Positions 31,704 through 37,686 of a stretch of 37,686 nt of DNA are shown here, in pieces. The notes under the pieces are model-generated. The model worked only from the letters and a program-made list of their open reading frames with translations. It was not told the DNA's origin and searched no databases. The position numbers were made by a program, and so were the translations under genes. The stretch comes from Candidatus Pullichristensenella stercorigallinarum (GTDB lineage: Bacteria > Bacillota > Clostridia > Christensenellales > Aristaeellaceae), in contig DVFZ01000049.1 of the NCBI GenBank assembly GCA_018712945.1, positions 1 to 37,686 of the forward strand. The letters run 5' to 3'. Position 1 is the first letter of the stretch. Each line of letters starts with the position of its first letter.

Positions 31704-31718
31704 GGACGGGACTTTTGC

Positions 31719-31755
31719 GGGATGGCGCGTTCGTCTTCTTGCAACGCGCCATCCC
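31719..31755 (+). terminator. Hairpin after methyltransferase gene
   Basis: GGGATGGCGCGTT (31719-31731) pairs perfectly with AACGCGCCATCCC (31743-31755) around an 11-base loop. The following TCCGCCGTCTCTT is only moderately T-rich. Confidence 0.6.
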
Positions 31756-31895
31756 TCCGCCGTCTCTTAGGCAGCCGCAAGTTTCAACAGGCCACGGCAA
31801 TTTAATGAAAGGCGCTCAATCGGAGGGTTCATGGGCTTGCATCCCATCCCCCTACAAAATCCACGCGGCAGGCGGGCGTTTGAAGGAACAGATAT

Positions 31896-32447
31896 ATGAA
31901 TTGCGGAAGGATCATTATAATCACCGGAGCGCCGGGAACTGGAAAAAGCACGGCGTCGGCCATCGTTGCCAAGGAATCCACCATGGAAAAATCCGTGCAC
32001 ATGTACACCGATGATTTTTATCACTATCTCAGCAAAGGCGCGATAGCGCCACATTTGCCGGAAGCAAACGAGCAAAACCGCATTGTCATTGAGGCTTTTT
32101 TGGAAGCCGCAAAGCGGTATGCCCGTGGTGGATACGATGTGATTGTAGATGGAATTGTCGGCCCATGGTTTTTGAAGCCATGGCTGCGCATTGTCCAGGA
32201 GGGGTATGAAGTACACTACATCATTTTGAGAGCCAGCAAGGAAGAAACGCGGAAGAGAGCGGTTGGCCGCGCAAAACTGGACAGGGATGCGAACACCGCA
32301 TTGGTGGAAGCAATGTGGGCGCAATTCTGCAATCTTGGAACCTACGAAACAAATGTTATAGACACGACCACCCTGCCAATCACGGACACGGTTTCCGCGA
32401 TCAAAGAGAAAATCGCAAGCAAGACAGCGTTGCTTCCCGGCGCGTAA
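31896..32447 (+). CDS. Small P-loop kinase (AAA/CPT-like)
   Basis: The 183-residue protein has the Walker A loop GAPGTGKST near residue 11 and a later DVIVDGIVGPWFL strand typical of small-molecule kinases such as chloramphenicol phosphotransferase-like or gluconate-kinase-like proteins. DDFYH near residue 40 could supply the catalytic acidic residue. A lid-like RASKEETRKRAVGR segment near residue 115 provides basic residues. The ATG at 31896 has AAGGAA 7 bases upstream. The substrate is unknown. It stands alone between two hairpins, so it is probably a single-gene unit. Confidence 0.8.
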   Translation: MNCGRIIIITGAPGTGKSTASAIVAKESTMEKSVHMYTDDFYHYLSKGAIAPHLPEANEQNRIVIEAFLEAAKRYARGGYDVIVDGIVGPWFLKPWLRIVQEGYEVHYIILRASKEETRKRAVGRAKLDRDANTALVEAMWAQFCNLGTYETNVIDTTTLPITDTVSAIKEKIASKTALLPGA

Positions 32448-32491
32448 ATTCCCATTAACGCGCCCTGCGGAATAAAAAGCAGAATATCCAT

Positions 32492-32523
32492 AAAAAGGGC
32501 CGCCGGGGAACCGGCGCCTTTTC
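32492..32523 (+). terminator. Intrinsic terminator after the kinase gene
   Basis: AAAAGG..CGCCGG pairs with CCGGCG..CCTTTT around a GGAA loop, and the stem runs into TTTTC. It closes the kinase gene. Confidence 0.7.
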
Positions 32524-32643
32524 TCGCGGTTGGAAAGGACGGCTGCCCATGCGCGCACCTCCGTTCCAAGCGCCGTATAGCGGAAATGCCCTCGCCGCGC
32601 ACAGCAAGCAAGGCCGGTCATCCGCGCACTTGGATGTCGGGGC

Positions 32644-32677
32644 TATAAAAAACAAAGCGGACGGATCCGCCGTCCGC
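32644..32677 (-). terminator. Intrinsic terminator of the leftward hydrogenase operon
   Basis: GCGGACGG (32657-32664) pairs with CCGTCCGC (32670-32677), and the minus strand continues TTTGTTTTTT. It lies about 60 bases after the HAD phosphatase stop codon. Confidence 0.8.
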
Positions 32678-32735
32678 CTTGCCCAAAATCACTTCCCCCG
32701 GCATTGCTTTGTCCGCCTGCCGCCGCGGCAGCGCT

Positions 32736-33407
32736 TCATTCCTCACCTTCCCCATCTTCCAAAAACGCCGCCAGCTCCGCCACGGTATCGAAAGCATACG
32801 TCGCATGCGGCCGCACACGCGCGCCCACCGCGGGGGCGGTATGCGACCAACCCGCATAGGCCGAGGGCACGCCGCAGGCGGCGGCCATTGCCAGGCCCGG
32901 GGTGAGGTCGTCCACAAGGAGGATTTCCTCCGGCCTCAGCTCGAAAACGCGCATGGTTTCCTCCAGCGGGTAGGGGTTGGGTTTGCGCCGGTGTTCCGGC
33001 TGCTCCCAGCCGAAGATCAAATCCGGCAAGAAGCCGAAAAGCTCCCGATAGTGGCGCTCAATGATTTCGCGTTCGGAATGAGAAATTACACAAATATATC
33101 CGCCCTGCGCCCGAAAGCGCGCCAACAACGCCGCAAAGCCGTCGTAGGCGTCCGGGGTGTGCGAAAGCGTGTATTTGCGCCAAATTTCCTGTTCAACGCG
33201 CATTTCCTGGGCGTCCAGCGCCAGAACCTCCGTCAAAAAGGCGTGCATGCCCGGTGCGCAGCTATACGATATGAACTCGTCAAAACCCATACCGGCGCGT
33301 TCGGGGCGCAGGATGCGCATGGCTTCCAAGAAGGATGGATAGTGGATTTCCGGAGAGGACTGCACCACGGTATCATCGTGGTCCAGCGCCAGGCAGCGCG
33401 GGCGCAT
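32736..33407 (-). CDS. HAD-family phosphatase
   Basis: The 223-residue protein has the HAD motif I ALDHDDTVV with both Asp residues, motif II VISHSE, motif III RRKPNPYPLEE with the Lys, and motif IV ILLVDDLTPGLAMA with the acidic pair. It resembles phosphoglycolate-phosphatase-type subfamily enzymes with a helical cap. The ATG at 33407 overlaps the stop of the upstream DRTGG gene (TGATG). It is the last gene of the hydrogenase-associated operon; clusters of this kind often end with a PHP phosphoesterase, so a phosphatase here may fill a similar slot. Substrate unknown. Confidence 0.88.
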   Translation of the reverse strand: MRPRCLALDHDDTVVQSSPEIHYPSFLEAMRILRPERAGMGFDEFISYSCAPGMHAFLTEVLALDAQEMRVEQEIWRKYTLSHTPDAYDGFAALLARFRAQGGYICVISHSEREIIERHYRELFGFLPDLIFGWEQPEHRRKPNPYPLEETMRVFELRPEEILLVDDLTPGLAMAAACGVPSAYAGWSHTAPAVGARVRPHATYAFDTVAELAAFLEDGEGEE

Positions 33408-33742
33408 CAGGCAATGCCCTTTTCGTGCATCAGCCCGGCGATGTGGTAGGCGCTCAAATCGCTGGTGATCAGGGCCACGCCTTCCTCCTCGGCCTTTTCG
33501 ATGACGCTTGCGTCAAACTGCACGCCCTCGGCGGCAATAACACAGCTCATGTCCGCCAGCACCGCCACGGCCACCACGTTCATGTGCGCCTGCACCGTGG
33601 CCCAGGCCATGCCCTCCCTGCCCTTGGCCATTACCCAGCTCAACAGGTCGCAGGTATAGCCGCAGGTGACTTCGCGGCCGGTATCCACGGTCTTGGTCTG
33701 CACGGTGCCATTGATAAGGGCGGCAAGCTCCTGAATGGTCAT
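33407..33742 (-). CDS. DRTGG-domain protein (second copy)
   Basis: The 111-residue protein is a lone DRTGG domain, a beta-helix-like regulatory fold found also beside CBS domains and in phosphotransacetylase. It starts MTIQELAALINGTVQ and has VTCGYTCDLLSWVM, MNVVAVAVLADMSCVI and GVALITSDLSAYHIAG as typical strands. The ATG at 33742 has GGAGG 8 bases upstream; a TTG at 33757 is part of the ribosome binding region. Paired with the other DRTGG gene on the far side of the hydrogenase gene, it probably senses a small ligand and modulates the adjacent Fe-S protein. Direct function unknown. Confidence 0.82.
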   Translation of the reverse strand: MTIQELAALINGTVQTKTVDTGREVTCGYTCDLLSWVMAKGREGMAWATVQAHMNVVAVAVLADMSCVIAAEGVQFDASVIEKAEEEGVALITSDLSAYHIAGLMHEKGIA

Positions 33743-33760
33743 GGGTATTTCCTCCAATGT

Positions 33761-35068
33761 TTATTCTCTGGTCGCTTCGGCCATCTCCACCATTTGAGAG
33801 GCCATGGTGCTCAAGCGCTCCTTGAGCAGATGGATGCAGTTCAGCTCCGTGGCGTAACCCTGCACGATGTCCTCGGCCAGCGCCTGGCAGGTGGGCGAAC
33901 CGCAGCTGCCGCAGTCCAGCCCGGGAAGCTGCTTGCGGATTTCGCCGATGCGGGCCATTTTTTCCATAGCCACCTTGAAATCCTCGTCCAGGCGGGTATT
34001 TTCGATGGGCGTAAGAGGATGCTCGAAGCCGATGGCATCGCGGATATCGTCCAGCTCCGCATCGGGGATTTTCTGTTCCGGGCGGGTCTGGGGCAACATG
34101 CGCGAGAGCAGACGGATGCGGTTGCGGGCGATGAACATATTTTCAAACGTCAGCGGGCCGCCCACGCAGCCGCCCAGGCAGGCCAGCCCCTCGAAGTAGC
34201 GCACCTCAGGCAGACGGTTGTTTTCGATCTCCTCCAGCACACGGATGACGTTGTCGATGCCATCCACGGCCAGGGCCTCGTTTTCGCCGATGGCCAGCGC
34301 CTCGCCGCCGGTGCGCGCCCAGTTGACGCCAAAGGCGGTGGCGGAAAAATGCGCCAGATCGGGCTTGATATTGCCCTTGCGCAAAAGCTCGGAGAGCACG
34401 CCGTAGACCTCCAAAAAGGAGATCGCGCCATTGACCGCGCTGGTGGAATGCCCCAACGGGTTGCGGATGGCGGTCATCTTTGCCGCGCAGGGGGTGATGA
34501 AAAAGCATCCCACGTCCTTATCGGCCACGCCGCGTTCGGCGCAGAAGCGGCGGCGCGCCTCGATCGCGGCCACCTCCATGGGGCTTTTGATTTTCACGAT
34601 GTTGTCGATCAATTCCGGAAAGCGCGTTTGGATCAGCCGCACCACCGCGGGGCAGCTTGAGGAGATCAGCGGACGGGGCGCGTCCGGCTCTTGCATTTTT
34701 TCCATGATCGCGCGGCTGACAAGATCGGCGCCGTGGGCGACCTCGCACACATAGTCAAACCCCATCATTTTCAACGCCGCCGGAATCCCGGCCGCGGCGC
34801 GCAGGTTCTTGAACTGCCCGTAGAGCGCCGGGGCGGGCAGCGCGATCTTGTAAGGATAGCGGTTGATGGCCGAAAGGGGATTGGTGGTAGCGACCTTGGC
34901 GTGATGCTCGCAGACGCGGATGCACTCGCCGCAGTCAATACAACGCTCGTCAATGATGCGCGCGCGGCGCTCGCGGATGCGGATGGCCTCGGTGGGGCAG
35001 CGCTTCAGGCACGCCGTACAGCCCACGCATTTGGCCACATCCAGCGTCACGGAGTGGAATTTATTCAT
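33761..35068 (-). CDS. [FeFe]-hydrogenase-like protein, putative sensory type
   Basis: The 435-residue protein begins with two 4Fe-4S ferredoxin motifs (CVGCTACLKRCP and CIDCGECIRVC), followed by an H-cluster domain with the cysteines of SSSCPAV, TPCAAKM and LACLGGCVGG, and ends with a further Fe-S domain CGSCGSPTCQALAEDI. All four H-cluster-binding Cys are present, but the first motif reads SSSCP rather than the TSCCP of catalytic enzymes, so the proton-relay Cys is Ser. Together with neighbouring anti-sigma-like and DRTGG genes this matches the putative regulatory group D rather than H2-producing enzymes. The ATG at 35068 follows a GTG one codon upstream that has AAGGG 7 bases before it; either may be used. 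Confidence 0.88.
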   Translation of the reverse strand: MNKFHSVTLDVAKCVGCTACLKRCPTEAIRIRERRARIIDERCIDCGECIRVCEHHAKVATTNPLSAINRYPYKIALPAPALYGQFKNLRAAAGIPAALKMMGFDYVCEVAHGADLVSRAIMEKMQEPDAPRPLISSSCPAVVRLIQTRFPELIDNIVKIKSPMEVAAIEARRRFCAERGVADKDVGCFFITPCAAKMTAIRNPLGHSTSAVNGAISFLEVYGVLSELLRKGNIKPDLAHFSATAFGVNWARTGGEALAIGENEALAVDGIDNVIRVLEEIENNRLPEVRYFEGLACLGGCVGGPLTFENMFIARNRIRLLSRMLPQTRPEQKIPDAELDDIRDAIGFEHPLTPIENTRLDEDFKVAMEKMARIGEIRKQLPGLDCGSCGSPTCQALAEDIVQGYATELNCIHLLKERLSTMASQMVEMAEATRE

Positions 35069-35082
35069 CACATCTCGTCCCT

Positions 35083-35508
35083 TCAGACGCAGAAGAATTT
35101 CATGTGTATATTGGTGCCAACGCCTACTTCAGAGCGAATGTCAAACTCATCGGCATTGCGCTTCATGTTGGGAAGGCCCATGCCCGCGCCAAAGCCGAGC
35201 ATGCGCACCTCATCCGAGGCGGTAGACCAGCCTTCCTGCATGGCAAGGTCAAGATTGGGGATGCCGGGGCCGCGGTCGGACACATCCAATGTCACGCTCT
35301 CAGGTTCGATGGTGATCTCCATCTGCCCGCCCAGCGAGTGAATGACCAGGTTCAGTTCCACCTCATACGAAGCCACGGACACGCGGCGAATCACCGGGCT
35401 GGGCACGCCCAGTTTGCGCAGCATGCGCTTGATGGTGCCGGAAGCTTCGCCAGCGGTTTCAAAGGCGCCCTTTTCCACGGGGTAGATCTCATGAATGATC
35501 TCGCTCAT
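35083..35508 (-). CDS. Anti-sigma-factor-like ATPase (HATPase_c)
   Basis: The 141-residue protein is a stand-alone GHKL ATPase of the RsbW/SpoIIAB class. The N-box is YEVELNLVIHS, the G1 box VSDRGPGIPN and the G2 box FGAGMGLPNMKRNAD. RsbW-type proteins bind and phosphorylate anti-sigma antagonists; here the partner is unknown. It overlaps the first DRTGG gene by 4 bases and precedes the hydrogenase-like gene by 14 bases, so the three are surely one transcript. Its conserved pairing with hydrogenase-like proteins in Clostridia suggests that it passes on a redox or H2 signal. Confidence 0.86.
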   Translation of the reverse strand: MSEIIHEIYPVEKGAFETAGEASGTIKRMLRKLGVPSPVIRRVSVASYEVELNLVIHSLGGQMEITIEPESVTLDVSDRGPGIPNLDLAMQEGWSTASDEVRMLGFGAGMGLPNMKRNADEFDIRSEVGVGTNIHMKFFCV

Positions 35509-35858
35509 TTTTTGCGCCCCGTCCCACCCGGAAGGCCGGCGGCGTAGAGCCGCCCACAGGCATCATACAGCGTATATTCGGTCATGATGACCGCGATGCC
35601 CGCGTCCTCCGCCATATTGAGCACTTCTTCGCTGGGCTGCTTGCCGCGCACAAAGATGAGCATCATCACATCCAACAGCTCGGCCGTGCGCACGGTGTGC
35701 GGGTTGGTCAGTCCCGTAAGCAGCACCATCCGGTCTTTGGGAAAGGCCAGCACGTCGCTCATCATATCCGAGCCGCAGGCCGTGAGGATTTCCTCCTGGG
35801 GAAGCGGGCCAACGAGCACCGTAGCTTTCAGCAAGTCCTGAATTTCAGAGGCTTTCAA
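35505..35858 (-). CDS. DRTGG-domain protein (first copy)
   Basis: The 117-residue protein is a DRTGG domain. It starts MKASEIQDLLKATVL and shows CGSDMMSDVLAF, VLLTGLTNPHTVRTAEL and AGIAVIMTEYTLYDACG as core strands. The ATG at 35858 has AAGGAG 7 bases upstream. It starts 20 bases after the SPOR-domain gene and overlaps the ATPase gene by 4 bases. Both DRTGG proteins in this operon are single-domain forms. Ligand binding is likely, catalysis unlikely. Confidence 0.82.
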   Translation of the reverse strand: MKASEIQDLLKATVLVGPLPQEEILTACGSDMMSDVLAFPKDRMVLLTGLTNPHTVRTAELLDVMMLIFVRGKQPSEEVLNMAEDAGIAVIMTEYTLYDACGRLYAAGLPGGTGRKK

Positions 35859-35878
35859 GCAACCAACTCCTTTGTTCG

Positions 35879-36682
35879 TTAAAGGCCGTTCAGCTTACGC
35901 AGATAACGCATGTGCTCCAAAGTGACGTCTATACTATTATACTTTATTTTTGCGGAAAGGGAAAGGGTGCTTTTTGAATTTTCGCCCGAAAGCACAAAAA
36001 GGGATGCGCGAAATTGTTCCACCATGGCGATCAGATCAGCAGTTATGGCATTTTCTGCCGCGCCGGGCACAGCGCGCAGGCGTTCGAGCAAATCCTCCAG
36101 GCGGCTGGCGGAAACGCTGAGCAGCGTGCGCGCCGCCTCGGGGTCGATCTCGGCGCGGTCGAGCTGGAAGGCGATATCGGCAGTCTCGGCGGCAAGGGCG
36201 CGCAGCGTCGCTTCGGCCTCGCACACAAGGTCGATATGCGCTTCCTCAGCGGTGACGCGCAGGCGCACGCGCCCGGCGCTTTCGGCATGGACCTCGCAGG
36301 CGAGGTTCTCGGTTTGGGAGAGGCTTTCCGCCACGCGGGCGGCCTCGGCCTCGGTTTCGTAGGCGGCGCCCAGCACGAGATAGCCGTCTGCGGTTTCCAG
36401 GACATAGCCCGCCGCGCCGCGCGGCGCATAGCGCGCCGCCTCGATGCGCGCCTCCTCCGCGGTTTCATAGCACCCGAGGGCGACGAACCATGCCTGCGTC
36501 CTCTCAAAGGCCACCTCCTCGGTGACGCGCGGCGCGGAGCCATCCGAATCAATGGCGGTTTCCGGCTCTCCGGAAAACCCCAGCGTTAAAAGATAGACGC
36601 ACAGCATGGTCAGCATCAGCGCCAGCGCCCAGGTAAGCGCGCTGGGCCGCTCCCGGCGCACGCGCACGCGATCCCCGTGCAT
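35879..36682 (-). CDS. SPOR-domain membrane protein
   Basis: The 267-residue protein has one N-terminal membrane helix (about residues 16-36), a SPOR-like repeat of about 75 residues (WFVALGCYETAEEARIEAARY and YLVLGAAYETEAEAARVAESL as the two halves), then a long helical C-terminal region. SPOR domains bind peptidoglycan lacking stem peptides at division or forespore septa. The ATG at 36682 has GAGGGGGGG about 6 bases upstream; longer frames to 36865 lack a ribosome binding site. The gene lies directly before the DRTGG-hydrogenase genes. A role in sporulation or septum work is likely but not proven. Confidence 0.78.
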   Translation of the reverse strand: MHGDRVRVRRERPSALTWALALMLTMLCVYLLTLGFSGEPETAIDSDGSAPRVTEEVAFERTQAWFVALGCYETAEEARIEAARYAPRGAAGYVLETADGYLVLGAAYETEAEAARVAESLSQTENLACEVHAESAGRVRLRVTAEEAHIDLVCEAEATLRALAAETADIAFQLDRAEIDPEAARTLLSVSASRLEDLLERLRAVPGAAENAITADLIAMVEQFRASLFVLSGENSKSTLSLSAKIKYNSIDVTLEHMRYLRKLNGL

Positions 36683-37340
36683 CGCAATCCCCCCCTCGGG
36701 AAAGTATATGCGCACGCGATACCGGCATTGCCCAGGCAGGCAAAGAACGCGCGGCGCCCAGGCGATTCTCAAGGGGAAGGGCTGGCTGTTGAGGCTGTGG
36801 AAAGTGCGCTCCCGTGCGCATGGAAATGGCGGATTCGCCGCGTCTGGCGATGGTGTTGGGCTCATAGGCGCGGGGGCTTATGGGGTTAAGAAGGGATTGG
36901 TTGAGCCTTGCCGGTTTCGTGCCTTCCCCCGCAAGGATGCCGGGAGGCCGCGCCCATCTTCAGGGATGCGCCGGTGACAGGTGGACTGTTTACCGCACGC
37001 AAGCGGCTTGCCGTCAATACGCGGGAGCGTTGGGCAAACGGCCGCGCTGCCCTTCCAGGCTATTGCGCTTTCGGGACTACGGCAGGCCGCGCTTGCGCCC
37101 GCTTATGGGAGCCGGCTTGAAGGGGTCTCTTGGCTGTCGCGCAAATCTCGTCTCTCCGCAGCGAAACTGGGCCGCCCCCGACCCCTGAATGTCTGTCAGT
37201 TTTGTACGCTGACATTCAAAAAACGCTGCTCCTATTCGTCTCCATTTTCATGGCAACGCCATGATTGCGACCGGCTTTGTGCGTTTCTTTTTTATACAGG
37301 TTCAGCGCGAATTTTCGCGTGCCGAGCCCGATGTTCGGTT

Positions 37341-37417
37341 GGCGCTGCTTGCCCCGCCGGGGCAAGGGCGCTGTGGAGGTGCGGGGCGGCGCTGCTTGCC
37401 TGCGGCAAGAGCGCTGT
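37341..37417. repeat. Tandem pair of hairpin-forming repeats
   Basis: Two copies of a 30-36 bp unit begin GGCGCTGCTTGCC at 37341 and 37388 and end CGCTGTGG. Each folds on itself: the sequence between holds the complementary GGCAAG..GCGC. The period is 47 bp. They resemble REP-like intergenic elements. Confidence 0.65.
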
Positions 37418-37594
37418 GGGTAACGCGCGCCCGGTTTGGGAGGCTTGTTATGTTGGCGGCAAGCGAAATCTTTGGGCGCGCAAGTTGGCTTGCTGTTGGG
37501 CGCGCGCGAAGTGGTGGGCGGAGTGCTCTGTCTTCGCCCCTTCCAAGCAGAAATACGCTTCCGGCGGGGCTACGGCGGGCTCTGCCCGCACCCG

Positions 37595-37616
37595 CTTAAG
37601 GGATTTATCCCTTAAG
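37595..37616. repeat. Perfect 22-bp palindrome
   Basis: Two 10-bp arms, CTTAAGGGAT and ATCCCTTAAG, flank a 2-base centre. It closes a motif (GGCTACGGCGGGC..CCCGCTTA) that has a diverged relative at 37074-37110, so both may be copies of one intergenic repeat family. Confidence 0.65.
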
Positions 37617-37686
37617 AATCCCATTTGCTACCGCGCAACCCCCGTCGCCCTGCAACGACAGCCGGGCGGCTCCTGCTCCTGAGCCG

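Larger units (their letters stand above)
36683..37686. other. Gene-free right end with hairpin repeats
   Basis: Reading frames of up to 233 codons exist here, but they overlap on the same strand in different frames, have no ribosome binding sites and show Arg, Ala and Cys excess typical of chance frames. What is visible: a leftward -10-like TATACT at 36708-36703 before the SPOR gene, two tandem hairpins at 37341-37376 and 37388-37417, and a perfect palindrome at 37595-37616. No tRNA was found. Confidence 0.6.

Noticed and set aside
36981..37682. 233-codon rightward frame at the right end
   Set aside because: It runs through hairpin repeats, has Cys/Arg/Ala excess and no ribosome binding site.

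Overview
The window looks like a chromosome segment of a GC-rich, Gram-positive gut-type Clostridia bacterium, possibly Christensenellales. The evidence is GGAGG-type ribosome binding sites throughout, sigma-A promoters, secreted SH3-repeat proteins, a group-D-like [FeFe]-hydrogenase cluster and an RbsABC-type sugar transporter beside COG1082 isomerases. The order-level placement is inferred from gene content and is not certain. No tRNA, rRNA or CRISPR array was seen.

Region 1 (1-8.1 kb) is one end of a prophage or prophage-derived element. Read leftward it encodes an Xre protein, a RinA/DUF1492-like late regulator, terminase small and large subunits, portal, a stand-alone PBECR2-type nuclease with its own promoter and terminators (a moron-like cassette), scaffold and major capsid. 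A LexA/CI-like repressor is divergent. The 138-bp switch between the repressor and the Xre gene holds two face-to-face promoters and three matching 13-bp operators. No replication or integration gene lies between switch and packaging genes, so the element is very compact or deleted.

Region 2 (8.1-22.2 kb) is a carbohydrate locus. An O-acetyltransferase and a LacI-family regulator sit at the left. A leftward operon encodes an RbsA-type ATPase, two permeases, a sugar-binding protein and two TIM-barrel isomerase/epimerases. A divergent rightward operon encodes two further isomerases, a Gfo/Idh/MocA oxidoreductase and a fifth isomerase. Both operons carry the same ordered isomerase pair, and the two promoters share an exact 12-mer. 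No sugar kinase or aldolase is present. Dehydrogenase plus COG1082 proteins recalls 3-keto-glycoside chemistry such as C-glycoside cleavage, which is a hypothesis here.

Region 3 (22.2-28.7 kb) is a decaying accessory island. It has a run of leftward small genes of unknown function (several membrane, SH3 or PH-like), then a frameshifted remnant of an RHS-repeat core and an IS1182-type transposase remnant. The layout fits leftovers of a polymorphic-toxin locus with orphan immunity-like genes.

Region 4 (28.7-36.9 kb) is ordinary chromosome: a secreted triple-SH3 protein, a HAD hydrolase overlapping an RsmF-like rRNA methyltransferase, a small P-loop kinase, and a leftward operon of SPOR-domain protein, DRTGG protein, anti-sigma-like ATPase, [FeFe]-hydrogenase-like protein, second DRTGG protein and HAD phosphatase. 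The last 0.8 kb shows no convincing gene but contains hairpin repeats.
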